Source: Amorphophallus konjac
Taxonomy: Eukaryota; Streptophyta; Magnoliopsida; Alismatales; Araceae
Reading direction: 5' to 3'
Assembly: GCA_022559845.1 (NCBI GenBank)
Contig: CM040118.1
Span: forward strand, 240,111,224 to 240,175,223
Length of the DNA: 64,000 nt
The notes beneath the pieces were generated by a model. It was not told the origin of the DNA and ran no database searches. It saw only the letters and a program-made list of their open reading frames with translations. A program made the position numbers and the translations under genes. Every line of letters starts with the position of its first letter. Position 1 is the first letter of the stretch. Below are positions 11,772 to 24,680 of the stretch, in pieces.

Positions 11772-14700
11772 TGTCACGTCCCGAGCGCGGAAGCTTACCC
11801 GTGGCGCGACAATCCTTCATATAAAACCAAAGCGATCTAGCTAATTAGTGGAGATCTTCCTTAGATAATTTAAAGAGTGCGCAAATGACTAAGCAAATTA
11901 CTAAGCCTAGATTTGAAAATAACATAAATAGTTCGAGCTATCGATTCTTACAACTAACCAAAATGTCAAATTCATAGAATCAACTACTAGTCCTCACTCC
12001 TTTATAAGTTTTGATCAAAGTAAATACAAATGACATAACTGGACAACAACTGACATACATAGGGATTACAATTTAACACAAAATAGTGGAATTACAATAA
12101 CACAACATGACAATTGATGACTCCATTCATACACTCATCACTCAGACTCATCCCCTTCTGTGTTCTGGCCGATATCCAAACTACTTGAAAAGGTTAGAAA
12201 ACAACTAGATGAGCGAATCACTCAGTAGGAATTACATCTCAAGATTTAACATGCTTTAAGTGAATTACAAGTTCATTTAATGTGGGTAATCTATGCATGC
12301 AGACAGATAGATATCAAGGAATCGTAGGATCGACAAGAGTAGAAAGTGAGGGCATATAGATTTCGCATTTTCAAGCAGCAGTAGCAAGTGATAATTGAGG
12401 AGTAATAACTAGAATAACAACATGTCAATAAAGCAATAGTAAGCAAAGTAATTTCAAGCATGTATAACTAGAATTGGCTATTTATCAATTCATTCAAGTA
12501 AACACTTTTACCCTTCTACGGGTCTCAAGTCAATCAATCAAGTAATATCACGAGAATGAGTGGAATGCCTTAAGTCTAGCAAGCAAGTACTCCAGTGCAG
12601 TACCAAACACCGTGGTCAATAAACTCCCATGGGTACAAGTACCTTCGGGTGCTCCTCCCAGGACCAGACCGGGCCCTATCTGCACAGTATTGGTCATGTT
12701 TATCGACATCCACTCTCATTTATAGCCAATATAGAATTTCAAGGCTTGACCAATAGGAGATATAAGGTAGATTTTGTGGAATAGAAGTCAAGAACTCACA
12801 TTATGTAGGAAAATCAATTTAAATCATGCGACATGTTAAAGGGTAAAATCAATCCAAATTATGAGACAGGTTAAAATCAGAAATTGTATTAGACCAAATT
12901 GGCGCCCTTGGGTTAAGCAGGTTTACAAGTGGGTGATTTGGTGTAATTTTCTGAAATTTCATATTTTTTTTGACGATGCTGTCAGGCGTCTTAAATTCTG
13001 AAATTGGCACCCTGGTCAGGGGCGTCAATGGGGGTTACTATTTCTCAGTATAAAAATTGTAAGACTTTCATGATTTAGTTCAATAGTTATGGATTTTGAA
13101 TGGGTTAAACAATTAATATGGAGATTTACTACTTGCTTAACTTTGGTAACTGACACATTCTAATAGGTCGTTAGAACACTTAAAATGGATAGTAATATGT
13201 CCTAAAATATATATGTTTCTAATATGTTGGCTAACTAGTAATATATTCTAATGTATTCTAATAGGTTGCAAGTGGTCTAACTAGTAATATGTTCTAACAT
13301 TTTCTAACATATAGGTTGGCTAACTAAACAGGTTGTTAGCCGGATCGCTAACATGGTCAAACAGGTTACAGGTTAATATGTTCTAACATATTCTAACAGT
13401 TTAATAGGTTGGCTAATTAGTAATATATTCTAACATATTCTAACATATTTTAGGTTGGTATATTCTAATATATACCAAGGCAGCAGGTCCGTGCATGTTA
13501 CATTCTAACATTTTCTAACAGGTTGCAGGTTGGTAACTAGTCTAACAGGTTGGTATATATTCTAACACTTTTCTAATTATTAAGAGTTACAAGTTGGCTA
13601 ACTATTAATAACATTTTCTAGCATATTCTGATTGGTATATATTAGAATATATACCAAGGTAGCAGGTCTTCCCTCGGTTAAATTAATTTTTTTATGCTTT
13701 CAAAAATTAATTTACTAAAAATAAAAATTATTTCATACAAAAATAATTTTTCAGTATTATAATATCTGAAATATAGAAATATACTTTTAGGTTAACTTAG
13801 AATATTTTAATATGATGCTATACACATAACATGGCTAAACAAGTTGAATTAATATGGCTAAACATTTAATTTGTTGTCTAAATAGTGAATAGTCTTTGAC
13901 AGGTTTAAGATGTTTAAACAGTGAATGTAAATGTTGATAGATACGACATTAATAAGTTTAATACTTGTCTACACAATAGAAATGACTCAAAGTCAACTTT
14001 CGTAGCGTATTATTTGATTCAATTGTAATGTTGTGTTAAACAAGTTTATGGTAGCGTCTGTTATAACAGACGTGAGCTCTTGTTTGCATAACAGATGTGA
14101 GCTCTTATTTTATAAGAGACTTGACTCAAATATACTTCTAAACATGCCTTGGATCAGACATGTCTGCCTAAAACACTTAATATGAAGATTTACTTTGATT
14201 AACTTTGGTAACTAACATGTTCTCACAGGTTGGCTACAGAGATGATTGATTATGGATTCCAAAAGCATGATAGATCTCTACAAGTCAGGATAAAACGTGC
14301 TATATAGACAATAATATCTCATGGAGATGAGCCTAATTACCTAGATTGCTTGGTTAATTAGCTACTGATTTAGTTAAAAGATGAGAACACCTACCTTTCT
14401 GAGATGACCACTAGGTACAGGCAAAAGAAAAGGGCAGCTTTCTTCCCTCCTCTGCAACTTCACAGAATGCTCTCCCTTCTCTGCAGCAAGCCTTCGGAAG
14501 AATGGAGGGAGTCTCAATATAGGGATTATTATAGTATTTTGGGTCGACAGGAGGGGAACAAGATCCGAAATCATAGCATCCCATGGCCATACTATAGTGC
14601 GATGCCAACAAAAAGGGGTTGTATGTGTCGGAAAGGACACATGATAATGGGGTGCCAACTATGGTTTATCTGGGCACACCACTATAATGATTACAACGTT

Positions 14701-16126
14701 TAGAAATTTTATATCTAATGAACCGTGTTAATAAAAATAGTAAATTACATATTTTTATGATCCCTAGATTTTTATGATATTTATCAAAATTTTATTTTAT
14801 TAAAACATGCCAGAATAAAATTCAACCCGAAACTCCGTATCTAACTTTAATGATTTTTATCTTTAAAAATTGATGGAATCAGTTTATGAAATTTCATGGC
14901 TAGGATCCTTATATTTTTCTCTTTTTTTATAAAATTTATTTCTCAAAATTTTCTTTAAATAAAACTGACACTATTCATGTACCTAAGGTTGGTGCAAAAC
15001 CTGTTCAAGCGTAGGTATAAGTCAATATACTTCCAGTGCAAACGATCACGATCAAGAGCTTGAACAACACTTCCAGTACAACCAGTGCTCTTCATGCATA
15101 TACATAGACAATGCATTGATTTGTCGCGCACACACACTAAGTCTATACATCTTTCACTTCAAAGTCTATACATCGCATGCCTGAGCATCCCTCTTTAATG
15201 TGCATACTTTCATATATGCATTTGAGCATCATTATAGAAAGTCTGTACATCACCTTGTAGCATGCACGCATTCAAAGTCTATACACTCCTTGCCATTGCA
15301 TGCATTCAAAGTATGTACACTCTTCTCACAAGTCTGTACATCATCTTGTAGCATGCACGCATTCAAAGTCTATACATTCCTATCTTTACCTACGTTCACT
15401 GGTTTAGCAAACACACAAGTCTATACATTGGTTGCATAGCTTGCCATGCATAGCCGGTGCATTCCTCATTTGCTACAAACTCAAAGTCTATACATCATCT
15501 GCTAGCACACACGCAGAGTCTGTACATTGTCCATTTGCTGCAACTCAAAGTCTATACATTGACTGGTTGCTGCAACACAAAGTCTGTACATGGGCTCGTT
15601 GCATGCATACACAAAGTCTGCACATTCTCCGTTCATAAGTCGGTACATCATTACTCAAAGTCTGTACATTGTTGTCACAAGCACATTAAGTCCATACATT
15701 CGTTCATGGCATGTCTGAGCATCCATTTCCAATGTACATACCTTACTATCTACATTTGTGCAATCCTTCAGGCAAAGTCTATACATTGCTTGTTGTTGTG
15801 TTCGTGCATCAATTTACCAAGTCTGCACATTGTGTTGCATATAGGTTTCTGCCTCGGTGCAAGTTTTGCTAGCCTATAACGTATAATTATTTGGCACAAA
15901 AGGTAAATGGTGGATGCTGGGATTGGAACCCTGGTCACTAGGTTGAAAGGCACATCACTTAACCAACTACACTAGGAAGTCACTTGTTAAGTGAATAATC
16001 TTTACATATGATAACTCCGTGTTCCAACTTCTTACTTAAGCTTCCTCTAGAGTTTATCTAATATTTTTTTTATTTGAGAAATATTATTAATATTTTTTTA
16101 TCATTTTTTTTATACGGGGTGTTACA
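11772..16126 (-). repeat. 5' LTR of E2
   Basis: This 4355-bp LTR is nearly identical to 2652-7099. It is about 90 bases shorter, partly because fewer repeat words are present: for example, a block near 3270-3290 and one GTCTATACATCG/GTCTGTACATTG unit near 6440-6500 are missing. TG...CA ends are present (minus strand: TGTAACACC ... GACGTGACA). It carries the same word arrays in the same order. Confidence 0.92.
15137..15850 (-). repeat. AAAGTCTATACATTG word array in E2 5' LTR U3
   Basis: The counterpart of the array at 6050-6812, with the same orientation and spacer words. It has about 18 copies, slightly fewer than its partner, which points to repeat gain or loss since insertion. Confidence 0.85.
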
Positions 16127-16131
16127 TACAC

Positions 16132-16514
16132 CAAGGTTTATCGGACCTTTTGAGGTACTAGAAAGAGTTGGCGAGGTTGCATACCGCGACGCTTTGCCTC
16201 TTTAATTGTCCGAAGTTCATAACGTGTTCAACATATCCATGTTGAAGAAGTATGTGCACGATCCGTCACATGTCATAGATCATGGAGACCTAGTGATACA
16301 AAAGGATCTCACTTATGAACAAAAACCCTTGAATATCCTTAATCGCGCGGTACGTGCATTAAGCAACAAGACGATTCCCATGGTCAAGGTTCCATGGAAT
16401 AAATGCTCAGAACAAGAAGCCACATGGGAGACTGAGGAGTCCATGAAGAAGAGATTTCCCAACTTATTTGAAAACAATATGTACTCCGCACCCTCCACGT
16501 CTATATACGATTGA
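16132..16514 (+). pseudogene. H1 integrase C-terminus and chromodomain
   Basis: This continues the H1 integrase frame interrupted by E2. [19 protein letters not shown] leads to a nonsense codon TAA at 16203, then SEVHNVFNISMLKKYVHDP and the chromodomain-like end IPMVKVPWNKCSEQEATW ... ESMKKRFPNLF, with a stop at 16512-16514. Chromodomains here are thought to guide chromovirus integration to heterochromatin. The sequence is close to the ends of the E2 and E3 polyproteins. Confidence 0.88.
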
Positions 16515-16534
16515 ATTTGGGGACCAAATTCTTT

Positions 16535-16547
16535 TAAGTGGGGGAGG
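16535..16547 (+). other. Polypurine tract of H1
   Basis: AAGTGGGGGAGGG sits 20 bases after the H1 stop codon and directly before the LTR start TGTAGCAACC. Confidence 0.85.
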
Positions 16548-16677
16548 GTGTAGCAACCCTGAAAAATTAAGAAATGAAATTCTACATGGATTAAAAAGAC
16601 TAAACAAAATGTTCAAAGGCCCAACCCAACATACATTTAGACTTCATATACTCCCTAAATGGACCTTTCCCCTAAAC
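16548..16677 (+). repeat. H1 3' LTR, first part
   Basis: The first 130 bases of the H1 3' LTR, starting TGTAGCAACCCTG after the PPT. The LTR is cut by E3 and resumes at 37893. The bases TAAAC at 16673-16677 are the left TSD of E3. Confidence 0.85.
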
Positions 16678-17196
16678 TGTAGTGCCCAAAAATTTATATA
16701 AATAATTTCTGGATTATTGTAAGAATTTTCTGGAATTTATTAGGCTTAAATTAATTATAAGGCCCAACTATGTTAAAATATTAATCCGACTTTGATAAAT
16801 AAAACTCAAAACATTTAAGGACCAATCCCATTAAGTTTGGCCCATGTTCTAGAAGGTTATATAACTTATTCACGAATTTTAAGGATAAATACTCATTTAT
16901 TTGATAATTATGTGGATAAAATAATAAAGAGTTTGAATTTAGTTGAATTCCACAAACGGTGAATGTAGCGGTCTATCGTGCGACCGCCACAGTCAGGTAC
17001 CGCGCCAATACACGACCGTTAAATGCTGTCAGTTCCGTGAAAGGAAGAACAAGGCAAAAGATTGAATTTTTACTAATTTATCTCTTAGGGATCGAGATGG
17101 GAGGACCAGTAAATGTGTTAAGGACTCTCAGAAGTCGATCTAAGCCTTAACAAGGACTCTAGAATCGATCTAATCCATAAAACCTTAGCTAAAACC

Positions 17197-17204
17197 TATA
17201 AATA
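17197..17204 (+). promoter_or_regulatory. TATA box of E3 5' LTR
   Basis: TATAAATA about 520 bases into the LTR, in the context AAAACCTATAAATAGAAC. The 3' LTR has the same box at 25200-25207. Confidence 0.65.
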
Positions 17205-17937
17205 GAACATAGTTTTGACCTACGCGAACCCTTACATTGGCTCGCATGGAACTAAGGTAAGAAGATAGTATTTCGGGTATATTCCTTAGAACTTTTTGTT
17301 CCTTATACATAGGACTAATCTTCCTCAAAATTTCATGCTAGGAGATCAACCACACAAGGAGTTTGAAGCTTCCAAAGTTGCTGGTTCGACCATAGCAACC
17401 CAGGAATCTGAGCGAAAGTCTACTGAAGATCAGGAGATTAGAACACCAAAATGAGGTAATTAGCCTAAGTGTATTTAGAACTTTCTGTTCCCCTTAGTTT
17501 CACCTTCTTACCCACAAAATTTTACGTCCTTAGGTCAAGAGATTGAGGAGTTAGAGCGACGTGAAGTTTCTGAAAAATTACAGGAAGGGAAGAACTAGGG
17601 CGTGGCTTGCAGTCACAAATTGGAAGTTGAAAGCCCAAGAAAGTGGTAGGTCATCTCATGAACGGCAAGAATAGCATGTTAGGGATAAAAGCCCTCTAGT
17701 TCTACTTGATTCCATGCACTATAGACCATGAATTTCATGTTTTATTAGGATCATACATACATACATGTCTTTAGCCTTAAATGAAGATAAAAGATATTCT
17801 CTTGTTCATTCACTGCAACCTTTGCATCTAGATGGACTATTCTTCATTTTATCATGACTAGAGTAGTTAAGTCTTTTCAAAACATGACATGTTTTCAAAG
17901 CATAATCTTTATCTTTTTACTTTCATGACAACAGGAC

Positions 17938-18795
17938 TCTAACGGCCTATAGTTAGACTGTCAGAGGGACGTAACGACCTTACGATAAGCCGTCACACTC
18001 CATGTTATACTTAAGATTCTCTATTAACTCAGACGGACCATAATCGGAGCGTTACAACACTCTAACGGCTCCATGAAAAACCATCACAGCCCTATGATGC
18101 GCCCATGTTCGACCGTCAGAATAATTGTGTTCTGTCAACCCGAGAGATAGTTAAAAATAGTCAAGTTTACTTATGAATAAGCCTAGTTATCTAAGTTTTG
18201 ACCTATTTTTCATAACTTTGAGTTTATAAATTGATTCATGTATGTTTAAAGCACTTTGAGTTATTTTAAAGTACATGTTAACTTCATTGCTAAAACTCTA
18301 TAGTTTTGTATTAAAACATGATTTTTACTGATGTATTGACGGAGTTTTATCATGGTTTCACATTGTTACATATTCTTTCTATTTATAGAGTCAATTCTCT
18401 AAGTACATGGCATATATTCCGGTATATGACCATTAGTTCACACTTTTGCACTTTAGGAACATATTCTTGAACTTGAGGACCTCTCTATTGGATATTCTTT
18501 CCAATGGACTAGGAAATCTGGTTTCAAGGCCACCATAATTCTCCGCGAGCCTTGGATTCCCACTAGGACGCCGAGTTGGTTGTATCTTTAAAGCCCAATT
18601 GTTTAGAAAGTACTATCGATGTTTTATGGTTTTAACTATGTAACCACCTAATACTAGACCGTCAGGCTTATCTAACGGTCCAGTATACAACCGTCACATT
18701 CACTGAGTCCAATTATTCTTTCTGGATTCAATCTATTGTAACGGCCCAATTATAGACCGTCACGATCATATAACGGCCCATTAATTGACCGTCAC
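17938..18795 (+). repeat. AACGG / CCGTCAC motif set in E3 5' LTR
   Basis: TCTAACGGCC (17938), TCTAACGGCT (18061), TCTAACGGTC (18671), TGTAACGGCCCA (18737) and ATAACGGCCCA (18770) alternate with reverse-type motifs such as GACCGTCAC (18755 and 18787) and AACCGTCAC. They come mostly in pairs that form loose dyads 20-30 bases apart. The copies resemble the MSA element core recognised by three-repeat MYB proteins. They lie downstream of the TATA box, so they would be in the transcript leader unless transcription also starts elsewhere. Confidence 0.6.
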
Positions 18796-20002
18796 AGTTC
18801 TTGAGTGATTTAACCCGAGGTTTGACCCAATGGTTGATATTCCAAAGTTCCTAGATGGATTATTGATGGTCTAGGACTTGTCATATTGTTCAAAGATACT
18901 TAATCTTAAATTATGAAAGTTAAGAAACGTACCGTTATGCTGCCGATTTATTTTCATGGCATAACCTAGTTTTAATATGTTCAGTGAAATTTCTTAAATT
19001 AAATAGAAGCATTATTGTGATAGATTACTTTATCTTGAACCTATCCTTTGAAATTGTACATTCTTGGCCATATTGTTTACATGCGTGGAAGTAGCTTGAT
19101 TTATACTTGAAGATGCGGACCGAGCACTGATTGTGTTCAAGGGCTCTATGCTAGTCCCCTCGACTGATTGTCGGAAACATACTATTACAAACCATGGGAT
19201 ATGATGCTACTGGTGTCGCATTACGCTGGGAGTACTTTCTCGATAAATAAGTGAAGATCCACGGCATCGTGAAGAGAAAATCCACGACATGATATATACA
19301 CGTACATGACTTTTTAGCTTGTTACATGTTATTCCACAGAAATTCATGAAGTACTTGCTACTAAGTGAAGAGTACATTCTTGATTGATACATGACTTTGT
19401 AGTACATTCTTGTTCATGAAAGGCCATATCATATTCTTGTTACATTCATACTTGCTCATTCTATCTTACATGATCGTTTTGTTACCTTGGTTTAATCGCA
19501 TGATTGATCGCATTCGCATGATTGTACCTTATTCTTTAGAGCTAAAATACTAATTATTTAAATATTGCTAATCATGTAGATGCGAAGATACCTACTGGGC
19601 AAGTGTGCTCATTACCTATTTTCTAATCTTTTCTTGAGATGGAAGTGATTCAAATTCGGATTCGAGTTATACAAGTTGCGGGTCCGAGAGCGAATGAAAG
19701 TCATATCAAAATAAGAGTGAAGACTTAGGAAAGTCAATATTGTTTAGATCAAGTCTTTGTAATTTCCTTTTTCCTTGAGTCCAGTGGATTATTGAAGGTT
19801 GAAAAGTTGTTGTATTAGAATATTTTGATTATTAATGAAATAAAGTTGGAGTTTGATTAAACTATTGTGCAATTGCATTCTCATGTGTGATTGTCTTGCG
19901 CTCTGATCGTTCTTGCTTGCAAGAGACTTACCATGCCGGCTGTTCGCGCTCCCCGAGTTAGTCTTCTGCTGTAAATAAAAGCTCGGGGCGTGACCATTAA
20001 GT

Positions 20003-20015
20003 TGGTATCAGAGCC
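20003..20015 (+). other. Primer-binding site of E3 (tRNA-iMet)
   Basis: TGGTATCAGAGCC, six bases after the LTR end, is the standard complement of the 3' end of plant initiator-Met tRNA. Confidence 0.9.
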
Positions 20016-20226
20016 TAAGTCTCAGGAGATAAGGAAAAGAGTCATGTCATTGGATAAGTCTAAGGTTTAAGGACCCATACCTATGAACTAAGGAAGAAAT
20101 TTCCTCACCCATGCGAGAACTGGGTAGAGCCTGGTATAAGATAGTTAGTTAGTTTTAAGATTAATCTCTTTCTAATTCCATGAGAATTAACAATTTGTTA
20201 TTTCTCTCAGGTACCTCATTATTACA

Positions 20227-23200
20227 ATGGCACATCGCGTAGACTGGGGTGGCATGCAACAAACGGTTGACGGCCTTACTCAGGCATTACAAACTATGGC
20301 CCAGGCAAGCGCAAGGGCAAGGGCTGGTGACTTGCATAAAAATTTTTGGAGCTTAAACCCTCCGCGGTTCTACGGTTTTTCTAATCCGGATGAGGCAGAA
20401 AACTGGATAGATGAGATGAATCGCATTTTCGATGTCATCCAATGCACGGATCAAGAAAAAGTGTGTCTTGCAACCTTCCAACTCAATAAAGATGCACGCA
20501 CGTGGTGGAAATTAGTACCTACACCTCCGACTAATGCACCTCATACATGGGACGGTTTTCTTACTCTATTACATGCTAAGTACTTCTTTGAACATGTCAA
20601 AGAAAGAAAGGCTACGGAGTTCACCTCTCTTCGTCAGGGAATGATGACAGTCGCAGAGTATGAACTTCAATTCTCCAGGCTAGCACCTTATGCGCCGCAT
20701 TTAATCAGCACCGATTTATTGAATGCCAATCGGTTTATGGACGGGTTACGACCTGGCTTCATTCAGCAGCTCGAGACCCAAAACATCCGTACCTATGCGG
20801 AGATGGTTCAGCGGGCATATTTATGCGGAAGGACCTTAGATAAGGTCGAGAAGTTGAAAGGAAAGGGAGAAGAGTCTAGCCGACGATCTGATCAGCATTA
20901 TAAGCAGGAGAAATTCAACATCACGGAACCTTACAAAAACCATGATAGTAAGAAAAGATCCAGGAGCGGGAACGGTGGAAGTTCCCAGAAGCACAAGAAA
21001 GCCAAAGAGGAGAAGGAGCAAGTCATAGCGGCTGGCACATTTTGCTAGAAGTTCGGCCATTCGGCTGAAGAATGTTGGAAGCGCCTTGGTGCGTGTCTAC
21101 GTTGTGGAAGCAGGGAGCATCGTATGCCAGATTGCCCCCTTATGAAGGATCAATCGTCTTGTGGAGGACGTAAGAGCCAAGCTTGCCTCAATGCTATTCT
21201 AGAAGAAGAAGAAGCACCCAAGGATGGTGGACTTATGGAAGGTACCCTTCAAATTTGTTCCCGTCCTGCATTTGTTCTATTTGATACTGGTGCCTCTCAT
21301 TCTTTTATCTCCACTACTTTTGCGAAAACATTACCAATTGCATCAGTTCCCTTACCTTTAGATCTTGCTATTACTATACCTTTAGGTTCTGGAACAAAAC
21401 TTACCGAGTATTATCCTAATAGTGAGGTAATAGTGGAAAATCATAATCTCCCCGCAAATTTAGTATGCCTTGACATGAAAGGTTATGATGCCATTTTAGG
21501 GGTAGATTGGCTTATAGAGCATGATGTTGATATTAATTGTCGAAATAGGATTATATCCTATCGAAAACCCGATTTTCCAAGATTTTCTTTCCTTGGCATC
21601 AACTATAGGAAACATCCTACTATCATATCCTCTCTTCACACTTGCAAACTTATCTCGCGAGGATGTGAAGCTTTTCTTGCTTCTGTCATTGTTACCGAGT
21701 CCAAGGAAATCATTATAGAAGACATCCCTATTGTAAATGAGTTCCCAGATTTGTTCCCATCCGAATTACCTAGTTTACCACCCGAGAGGGAAGTAAACTT
21801 CACCATCGAACTCATTCCAGGAGTAGCACATGTTTCTATAGCCCCTTACAGGATGTCCTCCACGGAACTTAAGGAACTAAAAAGGCAATTGCAGGAACTA
21901 CTAGACAAAGGTTTCATCAGACCTAGCACATCCCCCTAGGGTGCACCAGTTCTTTTTGTCAAGAAGAAGGATGGCTCTCTCAGGCTATGCATTGACTACC
22001 GGTGACTGAATCAACTCACAATCAAAAATAAGTATCCGTTGTCGCGTATTGATGAGCTCTTCGATCAACTTTCGGGAGCAGAGTATTTCTCCAAGATAGA
22101 CCTCAGGTCATGTCATCATCGGCTTAGAATCAAAGAAGAAGACATTTATAAATCGGCTTTTCGAAGTCGTTATGGCCACTATGAATTCGTGGTAATGCCG
22201 TTCGGATTAACAAATGCCCTAGCAGCATTTATGCAACTTATGAACAATATTTTCCAGCCATATCTTGACCAGTTCATCGTTGTCTTCATTGATGACATCC
22301 CGGTATATTCCAAGATAAACGAGGAACATGAAGAACATCTGAGGATAGCTTTGTAAACACTTAGAGAACATAAACATTATGACAAGCTTAACAAGTGTGA
22401 ATTATGGCTCAAGGAAGTTTCATTCCTATGTCACATTATTTCAAAAGAAGGTATCGCTGTGGATCCTTCTAAAGTAGAAGCTGTCAGAAACTGGAGCCGG
22501 CCAACGACTGTATCAGAAATAAGGAGCTTTCTTGGTCTAGCTGGCTATTATAGAAGATTCATTAAGGACTTCTCAAAAATTGCTGTTCTTTTAACTAGAC
22601 TCACAAGAAAAGAAAATACTTTTGTCTGGTCAAAGGAATGTGAAAAGAGTTTTCAAATTCTTAAGAACTATCTTACTATAGCTCCTATTCTATCACTACC
22701 GGTGGAAGGTGGTGGATTTGAAGTATATACGGATGCGTCTGGCATTGGCTTAGGGTGCATCCTCATGCAGAAAGAAAAGGTAATATGTTATTCTTCAAGA
22801 CAATTGAAATGTCCCGAGGAAAATTATCCCGTGCATGATTTAGAACTAGTAGCTGTTATTTTTGCCTTAAAAATTTGGCACCATTATCTCTATGGAGAGA
22901 AATTCACGGTCTACTCGGACCACAAAGGCTTGAAATACTTATTCTCTCAAAAGTAATTAAATATGAGATAGAGGAGATGGTTAGAATATCTCAAAGATTT
23001 TGATTTTGCTATTCAATACCATCCTAGCAAGGCTAATGCGGTAGCAGATGCACTCAGCAGAAAACCAATGGGAAAGTTATCAAGTCTCATGATTAGTATG
23101 ACTAATCTTATTCCTCAATTCGCTCAGTTGAACTTAGATATTGACGTGAAGGAAGAAGATTGTTTCATCGCTAATATTCAAACTCAACCTACACTAATAG

Positions 23201-24669
23201 AAGATCTGGTCAAGCTGCAAAATGATGATCCCGTATTACAGGAGATTAAAGCCAACATAGAATAATGATCGGATTTTTCTATTTCCAATAACGAAAGATT
23301 ACTATTTAAGGGCCGAATATATGTACCAGATCATGAGGATACGAAGAAACTGATCCTAAATGAAGCACATAAAACCAAGTACACCATTCATCCAGGTGGT
23401 ACAAAAATGTATCAAGATCTCAAAAGAAATTTCTGGCGGCCCAATATGAAGAGGGAAATAGCTGATTTCATGTCTCGTTGTCTCACTTGTCAACAAGTAA
23501 AGGCAGAGCATTTTCGACCCGCAGGTAAATTACATCCCTTAGATATTCCAACATAGAAATGGGAAAGTATAGGAATAGATTTCATTATGGGTTTACCAAA
23601 GACAAGAGGTGGACACGACGGTATCTGGGTAATCAAAGACTGATTGACAAAATCTGCACATTTCATACCAATCAAAAGTTGATGGTCTGTGGACATTCTA
23701 GCAGCCTTACACATAAAGGAAATTGTCAAGCTTCATGGTGTCCCTATCACTATCATATCTGATAGAGATCTTAGATTCACATCACAATTTTGGAAGGGTC
23801 TACAACATTCACTAGGGACCCGACTAAATTTTAGCACGGCATTCCATCCACAAACTGATGGTCAGACGTAAAGAACAAATCAAGTGGTGGAAGATATGCT
23901 CAAGGCTTGTGCTATTGACTTCGGAGGAAGTTGGCATGATCACTTGCCTCTGGTAGAATCTACATATAACAATAGTTATCAGGCCAGCATACATATGGCA
24001 CCTTTTGAAGCTTTATATGGAAAATGCTATAGATCACAGATATGCTGGAGTGAAATAGGGGAAAGGTAAATTCTAGACCCCGACATTATTAGGGATTCTT
24101 CAGAGAAAATTAAGCTCATTCGAGAATGATTACAGATTGCTCAAGATAGGCAGAAATCTTATGCTGATAATCGAAGGCGCGACTTAGAGTTTTAAGTAGG
24201 AGATCATGTGTATCAGAAGGTTTCTCCGGGTCGTGGTATTCCAAGATTTGGCATCAAAGGCAAGCTAACTCCAAGATTCATTGGCCCATTTGAAATTTAT
24301 GAAAGGGTCGGTGAAGTGGCTTATAGATTAGCTTTACCTCCACAATTAGCAGAAGTTCATGACGTATTTCACGTCTCTATGCTGAAAAAGTATGTATATG
24401 ATCCTTACCATGTTATCACTTACAATAATTTGGAGATTCAGAAGGATATGACGTACGAGCACACACCAATAAAGATTATGGATCGGGAAGTGTGTCAACT
24501 AAGGAATAAAGTTATTCCTATGGTCAAAATTCAATTGAAGAAATCATGGCCATCCGAAGCAACTTGGGAAACAGAAGAAGCTATGCGAAAAAGATTCCCA
24601 GAATTATTCAACTATAAGTACACTCTCCATATAATCCATGTATTGAATTTGGGGACCAAATTCTTCTAA
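20227..24669 (+). pseudogene. E3 gag-pol polyprotein with 15 nonsense codons
   Basis: One frame of about 1480 codons. Gag (Retrotrans_gag core about 20330-20850) leads to two CCHC knuckles, the second intact (CLRCGSREHRMPDC, about 21097-21138). Then come aspartic protease (LFDTGASHSFIS, near 21280), RT with FIDD near 22288, RNase H ([11 protein letters not shown]), integrase (zinc finger near 23380-23490, HPQTDGQT near 23850) and a chromodomain ending about 24620. Nonsense codons: 21046, 21937, 22003, 22354, 22954, 22969, 23263, 23266, 23554, 23641, 23680, 23869, 24067, 24127 and 24193. No frameshift separates them. The final TAA overlaps the PPT. More decayed than E2, so probably older or more heavily mutated. 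Confidence 0.9.
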
Positions 24670-24680
24670 GTGGGGGAGGG
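24668..24680 (+). other. Polypurine tract of E3
   Basis: AAGTGGGGGAGGG, immediately before the 3' LTR start TGTAATGCCCC. The gag-pol stop codon TAA (24667-24669) shares its last two bases with the tract. Confidence 0.88.

Larger units (their letters stand above)
2652..16126 (-). mobile_element. E2: complete Tekay-like Ty3/gypsy chromovirus, minus strand
   Basis: The element is 13.5 kb with LTRs of 4448 and 4355 bp that match closely over their whole length. The 5-bp TSD TACAC flanks it (2647-2651 and 16127-16131), and joining the flanks gives continuous H1 pol. The order on the minus strand is 5' LTR (11772-16126), PBS, gag-PR-RT-RNH-INT-chromodomain, PPT, 3' LTR (2652-7099). Integrase after RNase H makes it Ty3/gypsy, and the C-terminal chromodomain and long LTRs fit Tekay/Del. 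The coding region has nine nonsense codons but no frameshift, so this copy cannot supply its own proteins. Confidence 0.93.
16678..19996 (+). repeat. 5' LTR of E3
   Basis: It starts TGTAGTGCCC and ends GCGTGACCA just before the PBS (the 3' LTR ends GCGTGACA, so one C appears inserted here). It contains a TATA box at 17197, then the AACGG/CCGTC motif set between 17938 and 18795. The 3' end, GCTCGGGGCGTGAC, is shared with the H1 LTR, a further sign of common ancestry. Confidence 0.92.
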
